Shown here: positions 32,501 to 39,151 of the stretch, one piece after another
Numbering within the stretch: position 1 is the stretch's first letter
Layout of the letters: each line of letters begins with the position of its first letter
Assembly (NCBI GenBank): GCA_910577645.1
Contig: CAJTOL010000021.1
Location: 1 to 54,373 of the forward strand
DNA length: 54,373 bases
DNA from: an uncultured Lachnospiraceae bacterium
GTDB taxonomy: Bacteria; Bacillota; Clostridia; Lachnospirales; Lachnospiraceae
Direction of reading: 5' to 3'
The notes under the pieces: generated by a model
Told to the model about the DNA's origin: nothing
The model's database searches: none
Seen by the model: the letters and a program-made list of their open reading frames with translations, nothing else
Position numbers and translations under genes: made by a program

Positions 32501-33089
32501 CATTGAGGATTATAAAGAGATATCGGAAAGATATGAATTTTTAAACACCCAGCACGGGGATCTGATTAAGGCGGAGGAAACCCTGCTTCAGATTATTGAA
32601 GAGCTGGATACCGGTATGAGGCGGCAGTTTGAGGAGCGCTTTGCCCAGATCCGCCGGGAATTTGACAAGGTATTTAAGGAATTGTTTGGCGGCGGCCGGG
32701 GAACCTTAGAGCTTATGGAAGATGAAGATATTTTAGAGGCAGGGATTCAGATTATCTCCCAGCCTCCGGGAAAGAAGCTTCAGAATATGATGCAGCTTTC
32801 CGGCGGGGAGAAGGCCCTTACAGCCATTGCTCTTTTGTTTGCAATCCAGAATTTAAAGCCGTCCCCATTCTGCCTTTTAGATGAGATTGAGGCGGCTCTG
32901 GATGATTCCAACGTGGATCGGTTTGCCGGATACCTCCACAAGCTTACAGCCAATACCCAGTTTATCGTTATTACCCACCGCCGCGGCACTATGGTTTCCG
33001 CCGACCGGCTTTACGGAATCACCATGCAGGAAAAGGGGGTTTCCACCCTGGTTTCTGTCAACCTAATCGAAGCAGATTTGGATAAGTAG
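29529..33089 (+). CDS. smc: Chromosome segregation protein SMC
   Basis: A 1186-residue condensin ATPase. Walker A GPNGSGKSN is at residues 31-39, followed by long coiled coils (about 165-500 and 670-1000) on both sides of a hinge (about 515-640; GVRGVVADLITVDKKYEAAIE, GGSIQNIV, GRATFLPL). At the C-terminus are the ABC signature QLSGGEKALTAIALLFA and Walker B PFCLLDEIEAALDDSN. It works with ScpA/ScpB, encoded elsewhere. It shares an operon with rnc and ftsY, the common order in Clostridia. Confidence 0.97.
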   Translation: MYLKSIEIQGFKSFANKIVFEFHNGITGIVGPNGSGKSNVADAVRWVLGEQRVKQLRGASMQDVIFAGTEMRKPQGFAYVAITLDNGDHQLAIDYDQVTVSRRLYRSGESEYRINGSPCRLKDINELFYDTGIGKEGYSIIGQGQIDKILSGKPEERRELFDEAAGIVKFKRRKAIAQKKLEDERQNLVRVSDILSELEKQVGPLEKQAQAAREYLRLKENLKHLDVNLFLSETGVLKDQMDDAKKNEEIVFQDLERVKRESEAIRQEYDALETALTLLEEKITASRGEESQRTVEKGSLEGQINVLKEQINTERMNEEHIRHRMEAIEAENAQRQNQIQDYEREKKASSSYISEVINRQKEAEASLMEQDTAILDTQDQIEALKQAVIDTLNEKASVNARDQRYEAMLEQINTRRAEVSQKLLKSKSDESVQDLQIAAEQKRLEEIDEAIRSLLIRETETEEKASKASVEVKRLNKALNDCQQAYHRNNTKLESLRNLAERYEGYGQSIRRVMEARDRIHGVRGVVADLITVDKKYEAAIETALGGSIQNIVTDSEETAKRLIEYLKKNKFGRATFLPLTSIGNRTSFTQENALKEPGVLGLANKLVHADKEYEGLLKYLLGRVIVVDSIDNAIALARKYQYSLRIVTLEGELLNAGGSMTGGAFKNTSNLLGRKREIEELEEACKKALFQVDRTNENLVLQEGLLAGFNEEMEKQRQEKQALYLEQNTVRLGISQLEEKKAEIAESASDMVTEHRQLEEQSREITENRLQLKAETDALKDRGQKNQEEIESLTAVLEAGKKEREILAKELSAVQMETAGLKQKEDFLNENIRRVHEEIRKGKEELEGLTKGSQGSGLAIQAREAEIAGIEAQIEESKARMETLQEEISALTREKEETSRRQKGFFEKRESLSEQVSSLDKDLFRIQSHREKLDERMESHVAYMWNEYELTYTTAESLRDPELTSVPEMKKQIETIKADIKGLGNVNVNAIEDYKEISERYEFLNTQHGDLIKAEETLLQIIEELDTGMRRQFEERFAQIRREFDKVFKELFGGGRGTLELMEDEDILEAGIQIISQPPGKKLQNMMQLSGGEKALTAIALLFAIQNLKPSPFCLLDEIEAALDDSNVDRFAGYLHKLTANTQFIVITHRRGTMVSADRLYGITMQEKGVSTLVSVNLIEADLDK

Positions 33090-33099
33090 GAGGAGCGTA

Positions 33100-34035
33100 A
33101 TGGGAAAAGGATTTTTTGGCCGTCTGGTAGAAGGCCTTACCAAAACCAGAGATAATATCGTGTCTGGCATTGACTCGATTTTCAGCGGATTTTCCGCCAT
33201 TGACGATGATTTCTATGAGGAAATAGAGGAAACCCTGATTATGGGGGATTTGGGTATCCAGACCACCATGGCAATTGTAGAGGATCTGCGCCGGAAGGTA
33301 AAGGAGCAGCACATTAAGGAACCGGCCCAGTGCAAGGCTCTGTTAATTGACAGCATTAAAGAGCAGATGGATCTGGGAGAAAATGCCTATGAGTTTGAGA
33401 ACCGTAAGTCCGTGGTGCTGATTATCGGCGTAAACGGAGTGGGAAAGACCACCTCTGTGGGAAAACTGGCAGGCCAGCTAAAGGATTCCGGGAAAAAGGT
33501 AATCCTGGCGGCTGCCGATACCTTCCGGGCAGCGGCCATTGAGCAGCTTACGGAATGGTCCAACCGGGCAGGAGTGGAAATTATTGCTCAAAAAGAAGGA
33601 TCCGATCCGGCTGCAGTGATTTATGACGCAGTGGCAGCCGCTAAATCCCGCCATGCAGACGTGCTGATCTGCGATACCGCAGGGCGGCTCCACAATAAAA
33701 AGAACCTGATGGAAGAGCTTAAGAAGATTAACCGGATTATTGATAAGGAGTACCCGGACGCCTACCGGGAGACTCTGGTGGTATTGGACGGCACTACCGG
33801 CCAGAATGCAATGTCTCAGGCGCGCCAGTTTATGGAGGTAGCCCAGATTACCGGCATTATCCTTACAAAGCTTGACGGAACTGCCAAAGGCGGAATCGCT
33901 GTGGCGATTCAGTCTGAGCTGGGCCTTCCGGTAAAATATGTAGGGGTAGGCGAGCACATAGACGATCTGCAGAAATTTAATGCAGGCGATTTTGTAAACG
34001 CCCTGTTTAATGTGTCGGAAAATCAGGAAACGTAA
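33100..34035 (+). CDS. ftsY: Signal recognition particle receptor FtsY
   Basis: An SRP GTPase that receives ribosome-nascent-chain complexes at the membrane. An N domain (about 20-95) is followed by the G domain: G1 GVNGVGKTT (110-118), AADTFRAAAIEQL, DTAGRLHNKKNLMEEL, TKLDGTAKGG and GVGEHIDDL near the end. The long acidic A domain of E. coli FtsY is absent, which is usual in Firmicutes. It follows smc by 10 bp. Confidence 0.97.
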   Translation: MGKGFFGRLVEGLTKTRDNIVSGIDSIFSGFSAIDDDFYEEIEETLIMGDLGIQTTMAIVEDLRRKVKEQHIKEPAQCKALLIDSIKEQMDLGENAYEFENRKSVVLIIGVNGVGKTTSVGKLAGQLKDSGKKVILAAADTFRAAAIEQLTEWSNRAGVEIIAQKEGSDPAAVIYDAVAAAKSRHADVLICDTAGRLHNKKNLMEELKKINRIIDKEYPDAYRETLVVLDGTTGQNAMSQARQFMEVAQITGIILTKLDGTAKGGIAVAIQSELGLPVKYVGVGEHIDDLQKFNAGDFVNALFNVSENQET

Positions 34036-34087
34036 CAGAAGAACCAGAAGAGGAATCAGATAAGACAGAAGAAGGGAAGAAAACATC

Positions 34088-35317
34088 ATGGAAAAATTGA
34101 CATTAGAAGCATTTGAAGAAGCGTCAGAGCTTGTGAGCCGGGTCACTCAGGAAACCAAGCTGGTATACAGCGAGTATTTTTCCGCACAGACCGGCAATAA
34201 AGTGTACCTGAAACCGGAGAATATGCAGTATACCGGCGCTTATAAGGTAAGAGGAGCCTTTTACAAAATCAGCACTTTGTCGGAAGAGGAAAAGGCCAGG
34301 GGCTTAATTACGGCTTCCGCAGGAAACCATGCTCAGGGCGTAGCCTATGCCGCTAAGCTGGCAGGCATTAAAGCAACCATTGTAATGCCCACCACCACGC
34401 CTCTCATTAAGATTAACCATACCAAGAGCTATGGAGCAGAGGTTGTTTTGGAAGGCAATGTGTTTGACGAATCCTGTGCTTACGCCTACAAGCTGGCGGA
34501 AGAAACAGGCAGCACCTTTGTCCACCCGTTCAATGACCTGGAGGTGGCCACAGGCCAGGGAACCATTGCCATGGAGATTATCAAGGAGCTTCCAACAGTA
34601 GATTATATTCTGGCTCCCATTGGCGGCGGCGGCCTCTGTACCGGGGTCAGCGTTCTGGCTAAAATGCTGAATCCCAAGATTAAGGTAATCGGCGTAGAGC
34701 CTGCCGGAGCCGCCTGTATGAAGGATTCCTTAGAGGCGGGGCATATTGTAAACCTTCCCTCTGTAGACACCATTGCAGACGGTACTGCCGTGAAAATGCC
34801 CGGGGATTTGCTGTTTCCCTATATTCAGGAGAATGTGGACGAGATTATTACCATTGAAGACAGCGAGCTGATAGTCGCCTTTTTGGATATGGTAGAAAAT
34901 CATAAAATGATTGTGGAGAATTCCGGCCTTTTGACGGTGGCGGCCTTAAAGCATTTAAATGTGGAAAAGAAAAAGATAGTTTCCATCTTAAGCGGCGGCA
35001 ACATGGATGTGATTACCATGGCGTCCATTGTTCAGCACGGCCTGATTTTAAGAGACCGGGTATTTACTGCCTCCGTGCTTCTTCCGGATAAGCCGGGAGA
35101 GCTTGCCAAGGTGTCCAATCTGCTGGCAGCAGAGCAGGCCAATGTTATCAAGCTGGAGCACAACCAGTTTGTAAGCATCAACCGGAACGCTGCCGTGGAG
35201 CTTCGGATTACCATGGAAGCCTTCGGCACCGAGCATAAGCAGAATATTATCCAGGCATTAAACGAAGGGGGATACCGGCCCAAACTGGTAAAGGGAAAGG
35301 GCACGTATAACGATTAA
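34088..35317 (+). CDS. ilvA: Threonine ammonia-lyase (threonine dehydratase)
   Basis: A PLP enzyme converting threonine to 2-oxobutanoate and ammonia. The Schiff-base lysine K53 lies in GAYKVRGAFYK, ASAGNHAQGVA follows, and the phosphate-binding glycine loop is PIGGGGLCTG (about 176-185). A C-terminal ACT-like domain (about 325-409, ASVLLPDKPGELAKVSNLLA) suggests effector control. The size (409) is that of the single-ACT form, which can be biosynthetic or catabolic. It lies 52 bp behind ftsY, so transcription may continue from the smc operon. Confidence 0.92.
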   Translation: MEKLTLEAFEEASELVSRVTQETKLVYSEYFSAQTGNKVYLKPENMQYTGAYKVRGAFYKISTLSEEEKARGLITASAGNHAQGVAYAAKLAGIKATIVMPTTTPLIKINHTKSYGAEVVLEGNVFDESCAYAYKLAEETGSTFVHPFNDLEVATGQGTIAMEIIKELPTVDYILAPIGGGGLCTGVSVLAKMLNPKIKVIGVEPAGAACMKDSLEAGHIVNLPSVDTIADGTAVKMPGDLLFPYIQENVDEIITIEDSELIVAFLDMVENHKMIVENSGLLTVAALKHLNVEKKKIVSILSGGNMDVITMASIVQHGLILRDRVFTASVLLPDKPGELAKVSNLLAAEQANVIKLEHNQFVSINRNAAVELRITMEAFGTEHKQNIIQALNEGGYRPKLVKGKGTYND

Positions 35318-35325
35318 CATCCCTG

Positions 35326-35586
35326 TCAGCTTAACTTCCTGCCGCAGTGGGGGCAGGAGGAAACCTGTCTGTTTCCTTCTTTCCAGGGCAGGCGCCTTTT
35401 ACAGTCAGGACAGCGCCAGAACAAGGCGGTAAATCCGTAGGCCAGGGCAATCAGCGCCATTCCCATAGCGCCCAGCCCCATAACGGTTATAAGCTGAGTG
35501 CACAAAATGGCAATAAACAGAATTATCACACCTGCAAACAACAGCAGGTTATGGACAAAGGAACAGATTTTTTTAGATAAACACAT
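35326..35586 (-). CDS. Small membrane protein with a C-terminal zinc ribbon
   Basis: 86 residues from ATG 35586, which has GGAGG seven bases before it. The longer frame beginning at 35619 has no such site. Two membrane segments (about 13-33 and 37-57) are followed by a cytoplasmic zinc ribbon with CPDC ... CPHC. The function is unknown. It converges on ilvA with only an 8-bp gap and no obvious terminator. Confidence 0.7.
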   Translation of the reverse strand: MCLSKKICSFVHNLLLFAGVIILFIAILCTQLITVMGLGAMGMALIALAYGFTALFWRCPDCKRRLPWKEGNRQVSSCPHCGRKLS

Positions 35587-35610
35587 AACAGAACCTCCAT
35601 GTAAGCATGA

Positions 35611-35647
35611 ATCCGGCAAAATGCATCGTCAGCGCGTTTTGCCGGAT
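35611..35647. other. Inverted repeat in the divergent region between the zinc-ribbon gene and the HAD gene
   Basis: ATCCGGCAAAA (35611-35621) and TTTTGCCGGAT (35637-35647), a perfect 11-bp dyad with a 15-nt spacer. There is no T run suited to a terminator on either side of these divergent genes, so an operator is more likely. Confidence 0.5.
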
Positions 35648-35719
35648 ACTCTGTAATAAGAATTACATGGACAATCATAACACATTTTTGCAAAAAACGC
35701 TATGATACAGGAGGAAAAA

Positions 35720-36499
35720 ATGATACTTGCAAGCGACTATGACGGGACTTTTCACGTAGACGAGGAACAGACCTTAAAAAATTTGGAGGCTGTTAAAAAG
35801 TGGAGGGCTTCAGGCCATGAGTTTGGCCTGGTTACCGGACGATCTTATGAGATGGCTATGATGGCAGTAAAAGAGTACAGCCTGCCTTTGGATTTTCTCA
35901 TCTGCAACAACGGTGCCGCTATTTACAGGCCGGACGGGACTCTGTTAGATCATACTCCCATGAACCAGGATAAACAAAAGGATTTTTGGGAACTTCCCTC
36001 CGTAAAGGCGGCTCCAAGAGTCTTTGCATTATCCGCACAAGGGACTTTTATCGCCCGTATGGATCAGGAAATTACTTTTTTTTCCAGAAAATTGGATGTT
36101 CCCTTTATTTCTATGGAAAAGATAGAGGAGCTGAATCCCATCTGGCAGTTTAGTTTGGGATTTTTTAACGACCAGGATGCCCGAACCTGCTGTCAGGAAA
36201 TTAACTGCCTTTTAGGAGAAGCTTTTTCCGCCTATTTTAATCAGTGTAATGTGGATGTAGTGGCGGGAGGAATGAGCAAAAGTTTGGGAATCCGCAAGTA
36301 CGTAAAGATTGCCGGAAAGGAAGAACAGAGGATCCTGGTAGTTGGAGACGGAGGAAACGATGTGGATATGATACGGGATTTGGGCGGATTTACCATCAAA
36401 AGCGGCTGTGCCCAGGTAAAAGAGGCTGCCCGGAGGATTTTTGACAGCGTAGAGGAGCTGATTGAAAATGCTTTACAAGAGGAATCCCAGGTAGTATAA
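35720..36499 (+). CDS. HAD-superfamily (Cof-type) phosphatase
   Basis: 259 residues from ATG 35720 (AGGAGG six bases before; the ATG at 35702 precedes the site). HAD motif I is D6-x-D8-G-T, motif II is VTGRS, and the C-terminal motif is VVGDGGNDVDMI with the Mg-binding aspartates. A large cap domain (about 80-180) places it in the Cof/YbiV group, which hydrolyses sugar phosphates or, in some members, FMN. The FMN riboswitch and ribU follow immediately, so a flavin-phosphate substrate is possible but unproven. Confidence 0.85.
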   Translation: MILASDYDGTFHVDEEQTLKNLEAVKKWRASGHEFGLVTGRSYEMAMMAVKEYSLPLDFLICNNGAAIYRPDGTLLDHTPMNQDKQKDFWELPSVKAAPRVFALSAQGTFIARMDQEITFFSRKLDVPFISMEKIEELNPIWQFSLGFFNDQDARTCCQEINCLLGEAFSAYFNQCNVDVVAGGMSKSLGIRKYVKIAGKEEQRILVVGDGGNDVDMIRDLGGFTIKSGCAQVKEAARRIFDSVEELIENALQEESQVV

Positions 36500-36500
36500 T
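36472..36500 (+). promoter_or_regulatory. Promoter of the FMN riboswitch-ribU unit
   Basis: TTTACA (36472-36477), 17-bp spacer, TATAAT (36495-36500). It lies inside the last codons of the HAD gene, so ribU has its own start. Confidence 0.75.
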
Positions 36501-36523
36501 ACAGTTGGTAAAAATAAATATTA

Positions 36524-36643
36524 AAAGTCTTTGTGGCAGGGTGTAAGTCCCTACCGATGGTGATAGTCCATGACCCGTCTTGCAGACGGCTGAGCCGGTG
36601 GAATTCCGGCGCCGACGGTATAGTCCGGATGAGAAAAGACGTT
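36524..36643 (+). ncRNA. FMN riboswitch (RFN element)
   Basis: Matches the RFN consensus almost throughout: GGCAGGGTG..AGTCCC, ACCGATGGTGATAGTCC, a variable hairpin (CCGTCTTGCAGACGG), GAGCCGGTGGAATTCCGG and GCCGACGGTATAGTCCGGAT. P1 is closed by GTCTTT (36527-36532) with AAAGAC (36635-36640). FMN binding should favour the terminator at 36648-36696 and shut off riboflavin uptake. Confidence 0.96.
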
Positions 36644-36647
36644 TTCT

Positions 36648-36696
36648 AAAAAGAATGCCTGGGCTTATTTTATGAACCCAGGCATTCTTTTTAGAA
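36648..36696 (+). terminator. Expression-platform terminator of the FMN riboswitch
   Basis: Perfect 16-bp stem (36648-36663 with 36677-36692; core AATGCCTGGG/CCCAGGCATT) whose right arm ends in a T run. It directly follows the aptamer and precedes ribU. Confidence 0.92.
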
Positions 36697-36727
36697 GCGC
36701 CTTACCCGAAGCGGAAAGGTGAGAAAC

Positions 36728-37330
36728 ATGAAAAACGGAACAAATGTGAAGAAACTGGTGGTTATAGGTCTGATGGGGGCTTTGTCGGGAGTCCTGATGC
36801 TGTTTAAATTCCCCATTCCTTTTATGCCGCCCTTTATGGATTTTGATTTTTCCGGCCTGGTAGAAATTATAGGCGGCTTTGTATTAGGGCCGGGGGCGGC
36901 AATCATGATTATCCTGGTAAAGCTTTTAGTGAAGCTGGCCCTTATGGGAACCAACACCATGTTTACCGGGGAAGCCAGCAACTTTTTGGTAAGCTGTGCC
37001 TATGTCCTTCCAGCAGCCTGGATTTACCGTCATCATAAATCGAAAAAGGCAGGAGAAGCAGGAATGTTAATCGGGAGTATTACCTGTGCCCTGGTGGCGG
37101 TGGCGACCAACCTGCTTATCATCTTTCCCTTCTATGTAAACCTGATGGGAATGACCATGGAGCAGATTGTTTCTATGTGCGGGGCCGTAAACCCGCTGAT
37201 GAAAAATACTCTTACATTGGCCCTGTTTGGGATTGTGCCCTTTAACTTAATCAAATGCGGAGTCAACTCCCTGGTTACCGTGCTGGTGTACAAACGGATC
37301 AGCAAGGCAGTGAAAGGGTTTATGAATTAA
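36728..37330 (+). CDS. ribU: Riboflavin ECF transporter S component RibU
   Basis: A 200-residue, six-segment S component that captures riboflavin for an ECF module. LKFPIPFMPPFMDFDFSGLVEIIGGF split near residues 27-50 is the RibU signature region, and ALMGTNTMFTGEASNFL follows. Control by the FMN riboswitch just upstream confirms the substrate. ATG 36728 is preceded by GGAAAGGTGAG; the GTG at 36719 lies in that site. It is a single-gene unit closed by the terminator at 37341-37396. Confidence 0.95.
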   Translation: MKNGTNVKKLVVIGLMGALSGVLMLFKFPIPFMPPFMDFDFSGLVEIIGGFVLGPGAAIMIILVKLLVKLALMGTNTMFTGEASNFLVSCAYVLPAAWIYRHHKSKKAGEAGMLIGSITCALVAVATNLLIIFPFYVNLMGMTMEQIVSMCGAVNPLMKNTLTLALFGIVPFNLIKCGVNSLVTVLVYKRISKAVKGFMN

Positions 37331-37340
37331 GGCAAAATTG

Positions 37341-37396
37341 AAAAAATCAAAAAGCCGGAGCCGTCAGTCGGCATATGTCCGGCTTTTTGATTTTTT
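37341..37396. terminator. Bidirectional terminator between ribU and abiH
   Basis: A perfect 19-bp stem (37341-37359 with 37378-37396) begins with an A run and ends with a T run around GCCGGA/TCCGGC, so it can stop transcription from both convergent genes. Confidence 0.93.
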
Positions 37397-37397
37397 C

Positions 37398-38471
37398 TTA
37401 ATGGATAATTTGTTTAAATTGAATCTTGGATTTTGTTCCTGTCATATACTTGGTAAACAAATCTTTGCCGAGAATCTTTAAAATATTATGTTCCAATTGG
37501 GTTTTGGAGTCTTTATTTAAATAATAGATATGTATTGTAACTGGATCCATATCAAAAAAGGGCTTCAGGATATTTCGGTCAGTGGGATCCAGAGAATGGC
37601 CGTATATGCTGACCGTGCAATCCGTTAAATTGTCTGTCTCCTCGCCTTCTGCGCTGTCAAAATCCCAGGACTCGTATTTTTTTATCCAGTTGAGATAGTC
37701 ATTGCTTGTTGCGTATTGATAGCACTGAAAGAATTTAAAGAAATCCACATACTTTTCATGTTTTGATTCATCATAAAAATCGCTGCCTATGCCCATAACA
37801 ATTCCGGTATTGGTTTGCTCATCAATTTTTCCATGTACATAACAGATGTTTTTCGGAATAAGATTTTGATTTTTGTTGTACAGCTTCACAAAGGTTGTCG
37901 TATAGTTAAAGGATAATAAACAGTCAATTTCCATATCCTGAAACATCTTTATACTGCTGACTGCATCTAATTTATATTGAGTAATCCATAATATGTATTC
38001 TTTAAATAAATCAATAAAGTCCTGGATCTGTCTGTGAATGTCTTGTTCCAACTCCAAAAGCTCCCAATTAGACCAATATCGTTTCAATGGCCCGATTCCC
38101 ATAAGGATACGATAAATAAAAGGGGAGCTCTCATGTATCTTATCGGAATCCAATAATAGTTTTGATACTACGGATTTATTTTCCCTGTATGTATATCTTT
38201 TAAACAGGGAAGGCATATCGCAGACACTGTCCACAATTTCCATAAGTTCATTTTCAAAATCAATCCAATCATTATTATTGCATAGCTTGGAGCACATATA
38301 TTCAAAAATTTTTGATTGCCTGACCCGGTTAAATAGCGTTTGTGAATTTTCATTTCTTAATACATATTTGGAAAATTCTGAATTGTTTTGAACATTCGTA
38401 ATGAAATCGCTGTACCGGGTTGGTAAGCCATGTGCGATATCAAACCCGTTTCCAATGATCAGAATATGCAT
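37398..38471 (-). CDS. AbiH family abortive-infection protein
   Basis: A 357-residue protein with the three AbiH landmarks: ILIIGNGFDIAHGLPTRYSDF at the N-terminus (GNGFD at 7-11), a central LLSFNYTTTF...YVHGKID, and IYGHSLDPTDRNIL near residue 290. AbiH was described in lactococci as a single-protein phage-exclusion factor; the GNGFD start resembles a nucleotide-binding loop, but the mechanism is not known to me. The start is ATG 38471 after GGAGGAG; the TTG four codons earlier is part of that site. A TATAAT (38515-38510, leftward) upstream suggests its own weak promoter. Confidence 0.82.
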   Translation of the reverse strand: MHILIIGNGFDIAHGLPTRYSDFITNVQNNSEFSKYVLRNENSQTLFNRVRQSKIFEYMCSKLCNNNDWIDFENELMEIVDSVCDMPSLFKRYTYRENKSVVSKLLLDSDKIHESSPFIYRILMGIGPLKRYWSNWELLELEQDIHRQIQDFIDLFKEYILWITQYKLDAVSSIKMFQDMEIDCLLSFNYTTTFVKLYNKNQNLIPKNICYVHGKIDEQTNTGIVMGIGSDFYDESKHEKYVDFFKFFQCYQYATSNDYLNWIKKYESWDFDSAEGEETDNLTDCTVSIYGHSLDPTDRNILKPFFDMDPVTIHIYYLNKDSKTQLEHNILKILGKDLFTKYMTGTKSKIQFKQIIH

Positions 38472-38532
38472 AGTCTCCTCCAAATGCAGTTTTTACATCA
38501 CAAAATATCATTATACCGCGGCAAAATATTCT

Positions 38533-39087
38533 TTAGTACAGGTCAAGTTCTGCAAAATCTATATATAGATCCTCGTAAATATTAACTTTGATTTTATCCT
38601 GGAATGTGTGTGCTTCTGCTTTAAAATTCTTCTGCTCCAGGTAGTACACAAAAATACTGTGCTTGTCCGGGTCTACAATCCAATATTCACGCACCCTGGC
38701 GTCAGCATATAGATTCAATTTGGTAATATAATCATGGCTGGAATTGCCCGGTGAGACGATTTCAATAATCCAGTCCGGAGCACCGGTACATCCCATGTCA
38801 GTAAGTTTGTTACTATCGCATATTACACTGATATCCGGCTCCACAATGGTTTTCCGATCCTTCCTTAGCCTGACAGCGAATGGGGCGGGATAAACCCGGC
38901 AGTTTCCTCTCTTTAATTTGATATAATTATTTATAATAGTGTGCAATTCGCCAAGTATGGTCTGGTGAATTCTGGAAGGCGCCGCCTGGTTATAGATCAA
39001 GCGGCCGTCAATCAATTCTGCCCGGACATCCTCCGGCAGGTTGTAATAGTCTGCTTCTGTGTAAAGTTTTTTTTGTGCGAATGGCAT
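38533..39087 (-). CDS. Uma2 family (DUF820, PD-(D/E)XK nuclease-like) protein, copy 1
   Basis: 184 residues from ATG 39087 (GAGGGG just before). It has the Uma2 pattern: AELIDGRLI with the first acidic residue, VEPDISVICD (the D of PD), DWIIEIVSP (the E-x-V/K position) and REYWIVDPD. The family has a restriction-endonuclease-like fold and an undetermined role; members are often present in many genomic copies. A paralogue about half identical by eye is at 51427-51969 on the same strand. Confidence 0.87.
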   Translation of the reverse strand: MPFAQKKLYTEADYYNLPEDVRAELIDGRLIYNQAAPSRIHQTILGELHTIINNYIKLKRGNCRVYPAPFAVRLRKDRKTIVEPDISVICDSNKLTDMGCTGAPDWIIEIVSPGNSSHDYITKLNLYADARVREYWIVDPDKHSIFVYYLEQKNFKAEAHTFQDKIKVNIYEDLYIDFAELDLY

Positions 39088-39122
39088 AATTCCCCTCTTT
39101 TCCAATGATTATCCATACCTTT

Positions 39123-39151
39123 ATTATACAATACACAAAAAGCGATTACAA
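39123..39151 (-). promoter_or_regulatory. Promoter of Uma2 copy 1
   Basis: Read leftward: TTGTAA (39151-39146), 17-bp spacer, TATAAT (39128-39123). The -35 overlaps the last codons of the AraC-type regulator gene. Confidence 0.7.

Noticed and set aside
33478..34146. 222-residue reverse-strand frame over ftsY
   Set aside because: Antisense to a conserved essential gene, with no recognisable motifs and no start signals.
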